Positions 9,096-17,800 of a DNA stretch of 64,000 bases are shown here, in pieces (the first letter of the stretch is position 1; the number at the start of each line of letters is the position of its first letter). The DNA is from Frateuria flava. Lineage in GTDB: Bacteria > Pseudomonadota > Gammaproteobacteria > Xanthomonadales > Rhodanobacteraceae. The stretch lies in the NCBI RefSeq assembly GCF_017837635.1, contig NZ_JAGJRS010000013.1, forward strand, positions 1 to 64,000, given 5' to 3'. The notes under the pieces are model-generated. The model was not told the origin of the DNA. It did not search any database and saw only the letters and a program-made list of their open reading frames with translations. Both the position numbers and the translations under genes were made by a program.

Positions 9096-10325
9096 TCATC
9101 GGCCGGCGGCGTGTGCGGCCAGGCGGCGCTTGAGCGGCACCAGCCGGTCGACCCACCGTACGCCCAGCGCTCGCGCCGCGACCAGCGGCGGCGCCTGCCA
9201 GGCGTAGATCCGGCCCAGCGCATCGAAACTCCACGCATCGAGCGTGTCGGCGCTGCGCCGGCGTCGCGCGTAGCGGCGCAGCACGTGCGGCGCGGCGATG
9301 TCGCGCCCGGCCTCGCGCGCGGCCACCAGCGTGTCGCGCAGCTCGACCACGTCGCGCAACCCCAGGTTGACGCCCTGCCCGGCCAGCGGATGCACCGCGT
9401 GCGCCGCGTCGCCCAGCAGCACCAGGCGCTCGGCCTGGTAGCGATCGGCCAATTGCAGCCTGAGCGGGAAGGCGGCGCGGCGGGTGGTCGCGAGCACCGG
9501 GCCGAGGCGGAAATCGCTGGCCACGCCCAGCTCGGCGCAGAAGGCGGCATCGTCCAGCGCCAGCACGCGTTGCGCGTCGGCCTCGGGCAGCGACCACACG
9601 ATCGAACTGCGCCCGTCGGCCAGCGGCAGCAGCGCCAGTGGCCCGCCCGGCAGGAAGCGCTGCCACGCGGTGTGCTGGTGCGCACGTTCGGTGGTGACAT
9701 GCGCGACCACGCCGCGCTGGCCGTAGTCGCGGCCATGCGTATCCAGCCCGGCCCACTGGCGCAGCGGCGAGCCGGCACCGTCGGCGGCGACCAGCAGGCG
9801 GGCCGACAGGCCCGGATGCGCGCTTCGCGATTCCGGACCGTCGTCGGCGAGGTCGAGGGTGATGCGGTCGGCGTGGGTCTGGAAACCGGTCACCTGCGCC
9901 GGGCACAGCCGCTGCACGCCAGCCGCCTCCAGCGCCTGCCACAGGGTCCATTGCACCAGGTTGTTCTCGACGATCCAGCCCAGCCAGGCGCGGCCCTCGG
10001 CGGTGGCGTCGAAGTCGACAGCAGCGCCCGTGCGCGCATCCCACACGTGCATCCGCGCATAGGACGCGGCACGGCGATCGCGGATGGGCGTCCAGACGCC
10101 CAGCCCATCGAGCAGCGCGACGGACGACGCCGCCAGCCCGACCACGCGCAGGTCGACCTCGTCCTCCGCGTGCCAGGACGTGGGCGGGCGCGCTTCCAGC
10201 AGCGCGGTGGCGAAACCGGCACGGGCCAGCGCCAGCGCCGCCGCGGCACCGACCATGCCGCCGCCGACCACGGCCACGTCGAGCAACGGCGCGCGCCGGC
10301 GCGATTCGGAAAGCCGCGCGTTCAT
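9096..10325 (-). CDS. UbiH/UbiF/VisC-family FAD hydroxylase (ubiquinone synthesis)
   Basis: A 409-residue flavin monooxygenase of the UbiH/UbiI/UbiF/Coq6 family, which hydroxylates the aromatic ring of ubiquinone precursors. It shows the N-terminal dinucleotide fold DVAVVGGGMVGAAAALALA, the middle DG motif LVAADGAGSPLR, and the second FAD motif LLGDAAHAVHPLAGQGVNLG. Its ATG overlaps the stop of the upstream ubiH gene (ATGA, 4 bp), so the two are translationally coupled. By elimination it is probably the C5 (UbiI-like) or C6 hydroxylase; sequence alone does not settle regiospecificity. Length matches the family (about 400). Confidence 0.92.
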   Translation of the reverse strand: MNARLSESRRRAPLLDVAVVGGGMVGAAAALALARAGFATALLEARPPTSWHAEDEVDLRVVGLAASSVALLDGLGVWTPIRDRRAASYARMHVWDARTGAAVDFDATAEGRAWLGWIVENNLVQWTLWQALEAAGVQRLCPAQVTGFQTHADRITLDLADDGPESRSAHPGLSARLLVAADGAGSPLRQWAGLDTHGRDYGQRGVVAHVTTERAHQHTAWQRFLPGGPLALLPLADGRSSIVWSLPEADAQRVLALDDAAFCAELGVASDFRLGPVLATTRRAAFPLRLQLADRYQAERLVLLGDAAHAVHPLAGQGVNLGLRDVVELRDTLVAAREAGRDIAAPHVLRRYARRRRSADTLDAWSFDALGRIYAWQAPPLVAARALGVRWVDRLVPLKRRLAAHAAGR

Positions 10326-11542
10326 GGGGTGCGCTCCAGCACGGCGTGCGGCGGCTCGCCGCGGAAGCCCATGCCGCGCCGGAGCACCGCATCCTTCAAC
10401 GGCGGCAGGCGGTCGCAGGCCAGCAGCGCCAGCGAGCGCAGCGGGCCGAGCCAGGGCTGGGGCAGGCAGGCCAGTTGCACCAGGCCATGGCTCATCGCCA
10501 TGGTGCCGTCGCGGTCGGGAGCGCGGCGGGCCGCGTAGGTGGCGAGCAGGCGCTCGTCGCCGGCGTCGCTCGCGGCGGCGACCAGTTCGGCCAGGGTCAG
10601 CGCATCGCGCAGGCCCAGGTTGAAGCCCTGCGCGCCGATCGGGTGCACGGTCTGCGCCGCGTTGCCGACCAGCACCGCGCGGGGCCCGGTGAGGCGGCTG
10701 GCGGCGACGCGCTGGATCGCGTAGGGAAAGCGCTTGCCCGGACGGCCGAGGCGGCCCAGCCGCCAGCCGAAACGGCGCTGAGCGAGCGCCAGGTAGTCCG
10801 CGTCGTCCATCGCCGCCACCGCCTCGCCCTGCGACCGGGGCACGGTAAGCACCAGGCCGCAGCGGCGGCCGGCCAGCGGCAACAGGGCGACCGGGCCTTC
10901 GTCGCTGAAGCGCTCGTAGGCGCGATGGCCGTGCTCGCGTTCGGGGGTGACGGTGCAGACGAACAGTGTCTGTTCGTAATCGTACGTGTCCGCGGCGATG
11001 CCCAGTTGCTCGCGCACGAACGAATGGGTGCCGTCGGCGCCGACCAGCAGCGGCGCGTCGATCCGGCGCACGCCCTCGTCCGTGCGCACCTGTGCGCGCC
11101 AGCCGTAGGCGACCGGTTCGAGCGCCTCCAGCCTGGCCGAAGCGAGCCGCTGCAGGCGCGTGCATTCCTCCAACCGGCGCAGCAGCGCCGCACCCAGTTC
11201 GCGCGCCGGCAGCGTCCAGCCCAGGGCATCGACGCCGGCATCGCTCGATGCAAGCCGCGCGCTCCCGAATTCACCCGCGCGGCTGACATGGATGTGCTCG
11301 ATGGCCGTGGCGCCTTCGCGCGCATGCTTCCACACGCCGATCGCGTCCAGCCCGTTGACCGTGGCGCGCGCCAGCGCCAGGTTGCGCTCGTCGTAGCTCG
11401 GCTGCGCGTCGGCGCGCGGCGCGGCCGCTTCCACCAGCATCGCATCGACGCCGGCCGCATCCAGTGCGATCGCCAGGCTGGCGCCGACCAGGCCGCCACC
11501 GACGATCAGCACGGGCCCGCGTGAAGAGGGGAGGTCTGTCAT
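10322..11542 (-). CDS. ubiH: 2-octaprenyl-6-methoxyphenol hydroxylase
   Basis: Flavin monooxygenase of 406 residues, assigned to the C1 hydroxylation of ubiquinone synthesis. Motifs: GPVLIVGGGLVGASLAIAL (FAD/ADP fold), LLVGADGTHSFVR (DG motif) and VLVGNAAQTVHPIGAQGFNLG, here split as VLVGNAAQTVHP and IGAQGFNLG. The N-A-A-Q-T-x-H-P-I-x-A-Q-G-F-N-L-G form is typical of UbiH rather than UbiI/UbiF, which read GDAAH. First gene of a two-gene operon. Start ATG 11542 (MTDLPSSRG) is preferred; a GTG 24 nt upstream is possible, and neither has a clear ribosome site. Divergent from the BtuM-like gene. Confidence 0.93.
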   Translation of the reverse strand: MTDLPSSRGPVLIVGGGLVGASLAIALDAAGVDAMLVEAAAPRADAQPSYDERNLALARATVNGLDAIGVWKHAREGATAIEHIHVSRAGEFGSARLASSDAGVDALGWTLPARELGAALLRRLEECTRLQRLASARLEALEPVAYGWRAQVRTDEGVRRIDAPLLVGADGTHSFVREQLGIAADTYDYEQTLFVCTVTPEREHGHRAYERFSDEGPVALLPLAGRRCGLVLTVPRSQGEAVAAMDDADYLALAQRRFGWRLGRLGRPGKRFPYAIQRVAASRLTGPRAVLVGNAAQTVHPIGAQGFNLGLRDALTLAELVAAASDAGDERLLATYAARRAPDRDGTMAMSHGLVQLACLPQPWLGPLRSLALLACDRLPPLKDAVLRRGMGFRGEPPHAVLERTP

Positions 11543-11651
11543 GGCGCGGATGATACGGCCGAACACGCGGGCGTCGCATGGCCCGGACGGGCTTCGGCTA
11601 AACTAGCGCGTCCTACCTTCATTCTCACGCCGCCTGCATACGGAGCATTTC

Positions 11652-12251
11652 ATGGCTATGACGCGAACCCAGCGCCTGGGCATTTTCCTGGCACTCGCCC
11701 TGGTGATGGGCATGACCCGCGGCGCGGTGCACATCCACCATTTCGAGGCGTTCCCGGATGCGTCCTGGGGCGTGTTCTTCCTGGCCGGTTTCTGGCTGCG
11801 CGGCGCCGGGCGCTGGGCGTTCCCGCTGCTGATGGCCGAGGCCGTGCTGGTCGACTACCTGGTGATCACCGGCCAGGGCCTCGACTTCTGGAGCCACTAC
11901 TGCGTCTCGCCGGCGTACTGGTTCCTCGTGGCCGCCTACGGCGCGCTGTGGCTGGGCGGCAGCTGGCTGGCCCGCCGCCAGGCCGGCCTGAAGCTTTCCA
12001 CCGCGGGTCTGGCCGTGGCCGCGCTGCTGGTCAGCGAGGCGGCCTGCTTCGTGGTCTCCAACGGCAGCTTCTACTGGCTCAGCGACAGCGTGCCGGCGCC
12101 GCGCAGCATGGCGGCCTGGTTCGAGAACATGGGCGACTGGTATCTGCCGTTCCTCCAGGTGACCGCGCTGTACGTCGGCCTGGGCGCCGTGGTGCACGTG
12201 CTGGCAACCCAGCTGACCCGCGCACTGACCCACGAAGGCCAGGCGCACTGA
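11652..12251 (+). CDS. Small membrane protein, candidate BtuM-type cobalamin transporter
   Basis: A 199-residue integral membrane protein with about six hydrophobic segments (roughly residues 8-25, 38-50, 55-74, 86-106, 117-137 and 162-183), the layout of ECF-transporter substrate-binding (S) components. It overlaps by 1 bp the start of a PduO-type cob(I)alamin adenosyltransferase, so the two are coupled. Solitary BtuM proteins are S components that carry vitamin B12 without an ECF module and use a conserved cysteine near residue 80 to remove cyanide from cyanocobalamin. Here Cys84, in WSHYCVSPAYW, sits at the matching place. Family assignment is inference from size, topology, cysteine and neighbour; no ATPase or T component gene is nearby. 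A TAAACT -10-like box lies at 11598-11603. No cobalamin riboswitch fits in the ~110-bp upstream gap. Confidence 0.6.
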   Translation: MAMTRTQRLGIFLALALVMGMTRGAVHIHHFEAFPDASWGVFFLAGFWLRGAGRWAFPLLMAEAVLVDYLVITGQGLDFWSHYCVSPAYWFLVAAYGALWLGGSWLARRQAGLKLSTAGLAVAALLVSEAACFVVSNGSFYWLSDSVPAPRSMAAWFENMGDWYLPFLQVTALYVGLGAVVHVLATQLTRALTHEGQAH

Positions 12252-12811
12252 TGGGCAACCGCCTGTCGAAGATTTACACGCGCACCGGCGACGACGGCAG
12301 CACCGGCCTGGGCGACGGTTCGCGCGTGCCGAAGGACTCGGCGCGCGTGGCCGCCTACGGCACGGTGGACGAACTCAACAGCACGATCGGCATGGTGCTG
12401 GCCTGTGAAGGCGTCCCGCCGGACGTGCGCGAGGCGCTGACCCAGGTCCAGCACGAACTGTTCGACCTGGGCGGCGAGCTGTGCATCCCCGGCATGGCCA
12501 TGGTCCAGGACGCCGACATCGCGCGACTGGAATCGGTACTGGACGGCTTCAACGAACCGCTGCCGCCGCTGAAGGAATTCATCCTGCCCGGCGGCGGCAT
12601 GGCCGCGGCCTGCGGCCACCTGGCACGCACGGTGTGCCGCCGCGCCGAGCGCGAGGTCATCGCGCTGGCGCGCGAGGAAGCCGTGCGCCCGCAGGCGCAG
12701 CGCTACCTCAACCGGCTGTCGGACCTGCTGTTCGTGATCTGCCGCGTGCTGGCCCGTGCCGGCGGCCACGGCGAGGTGATCTGGCAGCACGAGCGGCGCC
12801 CGCGCGGCTGA
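12251..12811 (+). CDS. PduO-type ATP:cob(I)alamin adenosyltransferase
   Basis: Converts cob(I)alamin to adenosylcobalamin. The 186-residue protein has the PduO-type signatures: N-terminal YTRTGDDGSTGLGDGSRV (ATP-binding loop), AYGTVDELNS, the central PGGG..AA motif (ILPGGGMAAACGHLARTVCR, residues about 112-131), RRAER and YLNRLSDLLFV near the C terminus. The length matches stand-alone MMAB/PduO enzymes (180-200), distinct from the CobA/BtuR family. The ATG overlaps the stop of the membrane gene by 1 bp, which points to a B12 uptake-and-activation pair. The next gene follows after 8 bp. Confidence 0.93.
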   Translation: MGNRLSKIYTRTGDDGSTGLGDGSRVPKDSARVAAYGTVDELNSTIGMVLACEGVPPDVREALTQVQHELFDLGGELCIPGMAMVQDADIARLESVLDGFNEPLPPLKEFILPGGGMAAACGHLARTVCRRAEREVIALAREEAVRPQAQRYLNRLSDLLFVICRVLARAGGHGEVIWQHERRPRG

Positions 12812-12819
12812 CTCCTTCG

Positions 12820-13740
12820 ATGCTGCGGCTCTACACCCATCCGGTCTGCCTGCAGCACGCCCCCGGCCCCGGCCATCCCGAGTCTCCCGCGCGCCTGCAC
12901 GCCGTGCTGGCGGCCCTGGACCGCGACCGTTTCGCCGCGCTCGACCGTATCGAGGCGCCGCGCGCCAGCATCGAGGCGCTCGAGCGCGTGCACGATCCCG
13001 CCCATGTTGCGCGCATCCTTGCCAGCGCCCCCGCGGACGGGCTGGTCCGCCTCGATGAGGACACGCTGATGTCGCCGGCCTCGGCCGAGGCGGCGCTGCG
13101 CGCGGCCGGCGCCGTGGCCGCCGCGGTCGATGCCGTCCTCAACCAACGGGCCAGTCGCGCGTTCTGCGCCGTGCGCCCGCCCGGACACCACGCGACAGCC
13201 GACCAGGCGATGGGCTTCTGCCTGTTCAACAACGTGGCGGTCGGCGCCGCGCACGCGCTGGCCGAACATGGCCTCGAACGCGTCGCGATTGCCGACTTCG
13301 ACGTGCACCACGGCAACGGCACACAGGACATCTTCGCGCGCGAGCCGCGCGTGCTGTTCGTCTCCAGCCACCAGTCGCCGCTCTATCCCGGCAGCGGCGG
13401 CGCGGAGGAAACCGGCGTGGGCAACCTGCTCAACGCCCCGCTGCCGCCGCAGACTGGCTCGCAGGCGTTCCGGCAGCTATGGGACGAGCGGCTGCTGACG
13501 CGACTGGACGCCTTCCGTCCGCAACTGCTGCTGGTCTCGGCCGGTTTCGACGGCCACCGCGCCGACCCGCTCGCGCAACTGCAACTGGACGCCGACGACT
13601 TTGCCTGGCTGACCGCGCGACTGGTGGACATCGCCCGCGTGCATGCGGCCGGACGCGTCGTTTCGACCCTGGAAGGCGGCTACGACCTCGACGCACTCGC
13701 CGCCAGCGCGAGCGCGCACGTTGCGGCGTTGATGGCCTGA
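12820..13740 (+). CDS. Histone-deacetylase-like amidohydrolase
   Basis: A 306-residue member of the arginase/deacetylase fold (HDAC class II-like, AcuC/AphA superfamily), a zinc-dependent deacetylase probably acting on acetylated polyamines or small amides. Catalytic and zinc-binding motifs are all present: RPPGHHA (catalytic His pair), DFDVHHGNG (zinc Asp and His), HQSPLYPGSG, SAGFDGHRADPLA (second zinc Asp) and EGGYD near the C terminus. Length matches prokaryotic HDACs. The ATG at 12820 lies 8 bp after the PduO gene, with no strong ribosome site, which suggests coupling. Nothing ties the function to B12. Confidence 0.92.
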   Translation: MLRLYTHPVCLQHAPGPGHPESPARLHAVLAALDRDRFAALDRIEAPRASIEALERVHDPAHVARILASAPADGLVRLDEDTLMSPASAEAALRAAGAVAAAVDAVLNQRASRAFCAVRPPGHHATADQAMGFCLFNNVAVGAAHALAEHGLERVAIADFDVHHGNGTQDIFAREPRVLFVSSHQSPLYPGSGGAEETGVGNLLNAPLPPQTGSQAFRQLWDERLLTRLDAFRPQLLLVSAGFDGHRADPLAQLQLDADDFAWLTARLVDIARVHAAGRVVSTLEGGYDLDALAASASAHVAALMA

Positions 13741-13780
13741 GCGGCACGTATCGGCAATGAACCCCGCCTGCCTGTGGGAG

Positions 13781-13804
13781 CGGTGGGCTGAAGCCCCGCC
13801 CTAC
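13781..13804 (-). repeat. GTAG-type REP palindrome
   Basis: On the minus strand it reads GTAGGGCGGGGCTTCAGCCC followed by ACCG, an imperfect hairpin starting with the GTAG foot. It is one of four related elements here (others near 43856, 49373 and 55170), of the REP class described for Xanthomonas and Stenotrophomonas (SMAG-like). It lies between the HDAC-like gene and lptD. Confidence 0.7.
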
Positions 13805-13887
13805 GGTGCGCCTGGCCGGGGCAGTCCTGCCGGCCATGCACCCTTTCTGCTAGTTTTACGCGTCCTGACGAACGCCGACAGCCCACC

Positions 13888-16314
13888 GTGACGCTGAGCC
13901 ACACGATCCCGCGCGCCTTGCCTCCACGCCGCCTGCTGGCGGTCGCCGCCGCCCTCGCCCTGTTCGGCGGCCCGGCCGGGGCCCAGACCGCGGTACCCGA
14001 GGCCACTGCACCCGCCGCGTCGACCAGCACGGGCACCGACGTGGCGAGTTGCCCGCTCGGCGCGTTCCATTGTCCGCCGCGTCCGGAAAGTTTCGCGCTG
14101 TGCCGGCCCAACGCACTGCTGGCGTTCTACGACCCGACGCTCCCGCGGGATCCCTCGCGCCGCGAGCTCTCCGACACGGTGGTCGACGCCGCTCATGTGG
14201 ACAGCTCCAACGAGGCGGTCTATCGGCTCTCGGGCGACGTGCGCATCGAGCGCGCCGACCAGCTGCTGCGCGGCGACCGGATCGACTACAACGACACCAC
14301 CACCGACTACGACGCCCAAGGCAACGTGCGCTACCAGGAGGCCGGCGAACTGCTCAGCGCCGACCGCATGCGCGGCAACACGCAGGCCAACCACGGCGTG
14401 GCCGAGAACGTGCGCTACCAGTTGCTGCAGTCGCGCGGCAACGGCACTGCCGCGCGCGGCGAACTGATCGACGCCCAGCGCAGCCGCTACAACCTGGTGA
14501 GCTATTCCACCTGCGACGTCGGCCACCACCTGTGGGAGGTGCGCGCCAAGCGCCTGGAGATCGACAAGGCGACCGGCGTGGGCAAGGCGCACGGCGCGAC
14601 CATGCGCTTCGCGGACGTGCCGTTTCTGTATCTGCCCTACTTCACCTTCCCGGTCGACAACCGGCGCAAGAGCGGCTTCCTGTACCCGACCTTCGGCAGT
14701 TCGAACCGGTCGGGAACCATGTTCTCGATTCCCTATTACCTCAACCTGGCGCCGAACTACGACGCCACGCTCGAGCCGCGCATCTACACCCAGCGCGGCA
14801 CGATGCTGGCGGGCGAGTTCCGTTATCTGGTGCCGGGCACGGCCGGGCAGCTAAACGTCGAATACCTCCCCAACGACCGCGGCGAGAACCGGCCTGATGC
14901 CGATCCGACCCAGGGGCACGACCGCTGGTTGCTCAAGTACAGCGACGTTACACGCCTGGGAGGTCCCTGGTCGTTCAACGCCAGCATCAACCGCACGTCC
15001 GATCGCAGCTATCTGCGCGATTTCGGGAATGACCTGTACACCGCCTCGATCGGCACGCTCGCCTCCAATGCCTACGTGGTCGGGCACGGTGACTGGTGGA
15101 ACGCCTCCTTCGGCGCCGACAGCTACCAGAACGTCGACCCCTACCTGCCCGATACCGTGGTGCAGTACAAGCGCTGGCCGCGGGCGGCACTTGGGCTAGA
15201 CGTGCCGCTGACGCGCTGGCTCGAGTTCGGCGCGACCACCGAGGCGGTGGCGTTCCGCAAGGACAATGTAATCGAAGGCAACCGCCTCGATCTGTACCCG
15301 TACCTGGCGGCCGACTTCCGCGGCGCCGCCTGGTTCGTGCGCCCCAAGCTGGCCTATCGCTACACCGCCTACCAGCTCGACGCCAACTACGCGAACTACG
15401 GTTTTTCCGGACCGCTGACCGGCACGCAGATGTCGCCCTTCGGCGAGCGCACGCCCAGCCGGGCGTTGCCAATCGCCAGCCTGGACACCGGCCTGATCTT
15501 CGAGCGCCCCGCCTCTCTGTTCGGTACGACCTACACGCAGACGCTGGAGCCGCGGCTTTACTACCTGTACGCGCCCTATCGGGATCAGACCGACCTGCCG
15601 CTGTTCGATACCCAGCGCATGTCATTCGACTACTGGCAGCTGTTCTCGCCCAACCAGTTCTCCGGCGCCGATCGCCAGATGAACGCGAACAACCTTACCG
15701 CGGCGCTCACCACGCGCTTCCTTGACGATGATGGCGTGGAACGGCTGTCGGCCAGCATCGGCCAGATCCATTACTTCGCGCCGCAACGGGTGCAATTGCC
15801 CAACGGCGCCACCACTACCGCCGCACCGACCGACTGGACGCGCTCGGACTATGTGGCCGAGCTTGGCATCCAGCTGAACGACCGCTGGCGTCTCAACAGC
15901 GCTTACCAGTGGAGTCCGAACAGCCGCCAGACCGACCTGGGCACGCTCGGCCTGCAGCGACGCATCGGCGCCAACGGGATCTTCAATTTCTCCTACCGCT
16001 ACCGGCGCAACTTCCTGGAGCAATACGACGCATCGGCCATTTTTCCGATCTCCGAGCGCTGGCGCCTGCTTGGACGGTGGGTCTACTCGGTGCGCGACCG
16101 TCGCACGGTCGAGGCGCTCGCCGGTCTGGAGTACGACAGCTGCTGTGTCGCCGTGCGAGTGGTCGGGCGCCATTACGTGCTTGCCGACGGGCCGCTGGCC
16201 GAGCGTGGCCGGCCCAACAACGCGGTCATGTTCGAGCTGGTCTTCAAGGGCCTGGGCGCCTTCAACGGCCAGGCGGAAGACGTGCTGCGGCGTGGTATTC
16301 TCGGCTATCAGTAA
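13888..16314 (+). CDS. lptD: LPS-assembly outer membrane protein LptD
   Basis: Outer membrane beta-barrel that, with LptE, inserts lipopolysaccharide into the outer leaflet. The 808-residue protein has a signal peptide (residues about 1-33, LLAVAAALALFGGPAGAQT), an OstA/LptA-like beta-jellyroll domain (about 95-230, with SGDVRIERADQLLRGDRIDY), then a barrel domain rich in aromatic strand ends to the C terminus. Cysteines that form the essential interdomain disulfides are present: several near residues 54-72, one at about 211 (YSTCDV) and an adjacent Cys-Cys pair (DSCCVAVRV) near 752, like the C724-C725 pair in E. coli. The start is GTG at 13888. First gene of the lptD-surA-pdxA-rsmA-apaG-apaH operon. 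Confidence 0.96.
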   Translation: MTLSHTIPRALPPRRLLAVAAALALFGGPAGAQTAVPEATAPAASTSTGTDVASCPLGAFHCPPRPESFALCRPNALLAFYDPTLPRDPSRRELSDTVVDAAHVDSSNEAVYRLSGDVRIERADQLLRGDRIDYNDTTTDYDAQGNVRYQEAGELLSADRMRGNTQANHGVAENVRYQLLQSRGNGTAARGELIDAQRSRYNLVSYSTCDVGHHLWEVRAKRLEIDKATGVGKAHGATMRFADVPFLYLPYFTFPVDNRRKSGFLYPTFGSSNRSGTMFSIPYYLNLAPNYDATLEPRIYTQRGTMLAGEFRYLVPGTAGQLNVEYLPNDRGENRPDADPTQGHDRWLLKYSDVTRLGGPWSFNASINRTSDRSYLRDFGNDLYTASIGTLASNAYVVGHGDWWNASFGADSYQNVDPYLPDTVVQYKRWPRAALGLDVPLTRWLEFGATTEAVAFRKDNVIEGNRLDLYPYLAADFRGAAWFVRPKLAYRYTAYQLDANYANYGFSGPLTGTQMSPFGERTPSRALPIASLDTGLIFERPASLFGTTYTQTLEPRLYYLYAPYRDQTDLPLFDTQRMSFDYWQLFSPNQFSGADRQMNANNLTAALTTRFLDDDGVERLSASIGQIHYFAPQRVQLPNGATTTAAPTDWTRSDYVAELGIQLNDRWRLNSAYQWSPNSRQTDLGTLGLQRRIGANGIFNFSYRYRRNFLEQYDASAIFPISERWRLLGRWVYSVRDRRTVEALAGLEYDSCCVAVRVVGRHYVLADGPLAERGRPNNAVMFELVFKGLGAFNGQAEDVLRRGILGYQ

Positions 16315-16433
16315 CGGCATGGCCGCGAACTTTCCGCCGCCGTTGCGATCCACGGTTGTCGACCGGCACGACCGGACCTGAAGGCACCGATTCCTCCAAC
16401 CATCGCCGCACAGGCGATTGAAGGCTCCGACCG

Positions 16434-17792
16434 ATGAAGCACCCCACCGCGCTGCTCCTCCTCGCGCTCGCCGCGGCCACCGTCCTGCCCGTCCAGGCCC
16501 AGTTGCTGCCCCAGGCCCAGGGCCAGGGCGACGCCACGACCTCGGGCACGCAGCCGCTCGACCGCATCATTGCGGTGGTCGACGACAATGTGATCCTGCA
16601 GAGCGAACTGGACGACGCCGTGCGTTCGGTCAGGCAGCAGTACGCCAGCACGCCCGACCGTCTCCCGCCGGAGGACGTACTCAAGCGCCAGGTGCTCGAC
16701 CGCCTGGTGCTGATGAAGCTGCAGGTCGCCAAGGCCGGTGAGCAGGGCATCCGGGTGTCCAACGCGGATGTCGACCAGGCGGTGGCCACTGTCGCGCAAC
16801 AGAACCGCATGAGCCCTGAGCAGCTGCAGCAGGCGGTCGAACAGAGCGGCCAGAGTTTCGCCGCTTTCCGCGGCCAGCTGGTCGACCAGATCATGGTCCA
16901 GCGCTTGCACGAGAACGTGGTGCGCGACTCGGTCAACATCACCGACAGCGAAATCAACAACCTGCTCAACAGCCCGACCTACAAGGCCGGCGAGGTGCAT
17001 CTGGCGCACATCCAGATCTCGATCCCGGCCGGCGGTACCGCGGCGGATATCAACGCGGCGGAGGCCAAGGCACAGGAAGCGCTCGATGCGATCAAGGGCG
17101 GCATGGATTTCAACGCCGCGGCGATCCGCTACTCCGACGCCCAGGACGCGCTCGAAGGCGGCGATCTGGGCTGGCGCAAGATGGACGAGATCCCGCCGGC
17201 CTTCGCCGACACCATCACCGGCATGAAACCTGGCCAGGTCAGCGCCGCGCTGCGCGGCCCGACCGGTTTCCACATCCTCAAGCTGGTCGACCAGCGCGAG
17301 CCCAGCCGCCAGGTCGTCACCGAGTACCACGCCCGCCAGATCCTGATCCGCCCGAGCGAACTGCTGACGCCCGAGCAGGCGCAGCAGAAGGCGCAGGACC
17401 TGTACAACCGCATCGTCAACAAGCACGAGGACTTCGCCAAGCTGGCGAAGGAAAACTCCAAGGATCCGACCACCGCCAACGCCGGCGGCGACATGGGCTG
17501 GTTCCAGCGCGACCAGTGGGGCAGCACGATCGCCCAGCAGCTGTCGCAGCTGAAGGATGGCGAGGTCTCCCAGCCGTTCCAGAGCGAGGCCGGCTGGCAC
17601 ATCATCCAGCTCGAAGGCACGCGCAAGAAAGACGTGACCGAGGAGAGCGAGCGCAACCAGGCGCGCCAGGCGATCGGCAACCGCAAGGCCGAGCAGGCCT
17701 ACGAGGACTTCCTGCGCCAGCTGCGCGCCGACGCCTACGTCAACATCCTGGTGCCGGAGCTGAAGGACCCGGACGCACGGGACAAGAGCTGA
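16434..17792 (+). CDS. surA: Periplasmic chaperone/peptidyl-prolyl isomerase SurA
   Basis: Chaperone that escorts unfolded outer-membrane barrels, including LptD, to the BAM complex. The 452-residue protein has a signal peptide (MKHPTALLLLALAAATVLPVQAQ), the N-terminal SurA domain (about 40-165, beginning LDRIIAVVDDNVILQSELD) and two parvulin domains at about 185-290 (VHLAHIQISIP ... GGDLGWRKMDEIP) and 297-400 (YHARQILIRPSE ... GGDMGWFQRDQWG), then a C-terminal helix. Length is close to E. coli SurA (428). It follows lptD by 119 bp and precedes pdxA by 8 bp, matching the enterobacterial operon. Confidence 0.97.
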   Translation: MKHPTALLLLALAAATVLPVQAQLLPQAQGQGDATTSGTQPLDRIIAVVDDNVILQSELDDAVRSVRQQYASTPDRLPPEDVLKRQVLDRLVLMKLQVAKAGEQGIRVSNADVDQAVATVAQQNRMSPEQLQQAVEQSGQSFAAFRGQLVDQIMVQRLHENVVRDSVNITDSEINNLLNSPTYKAGEVHLAHIQISIPAGGTAADINAAEAKAQEALDAIKGGMDFNAAAIRYSDAQDALEGGDLGWRKMDEIPPAFADTITGMKPGQVSAALRGPTGFHILKLVDQREPSRQVVTEYHARQILIRPSELLTPEQAQQKAQDLYNRIVNKHEDFAKLAKENSKDPTTANAGGDMGWFQRDQWGSTIAQQLSQLKDGEVSQPFQSEAGWHIIQLEGTRKKDVTEESERNQARQAIGNRKAEQAYEDFLRQLRADAYVNILVPELKDPDARDKS

Positions 17793-17800
17793 GCCGTGCC

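Noticed and set aside
11543-11651. Cobalamin riboswitch before the BtuM-like gene
   Set aside because: The gap is 109 bp, shorter than a complete cobalamin riboswitch, and no B12-box-like core was found.
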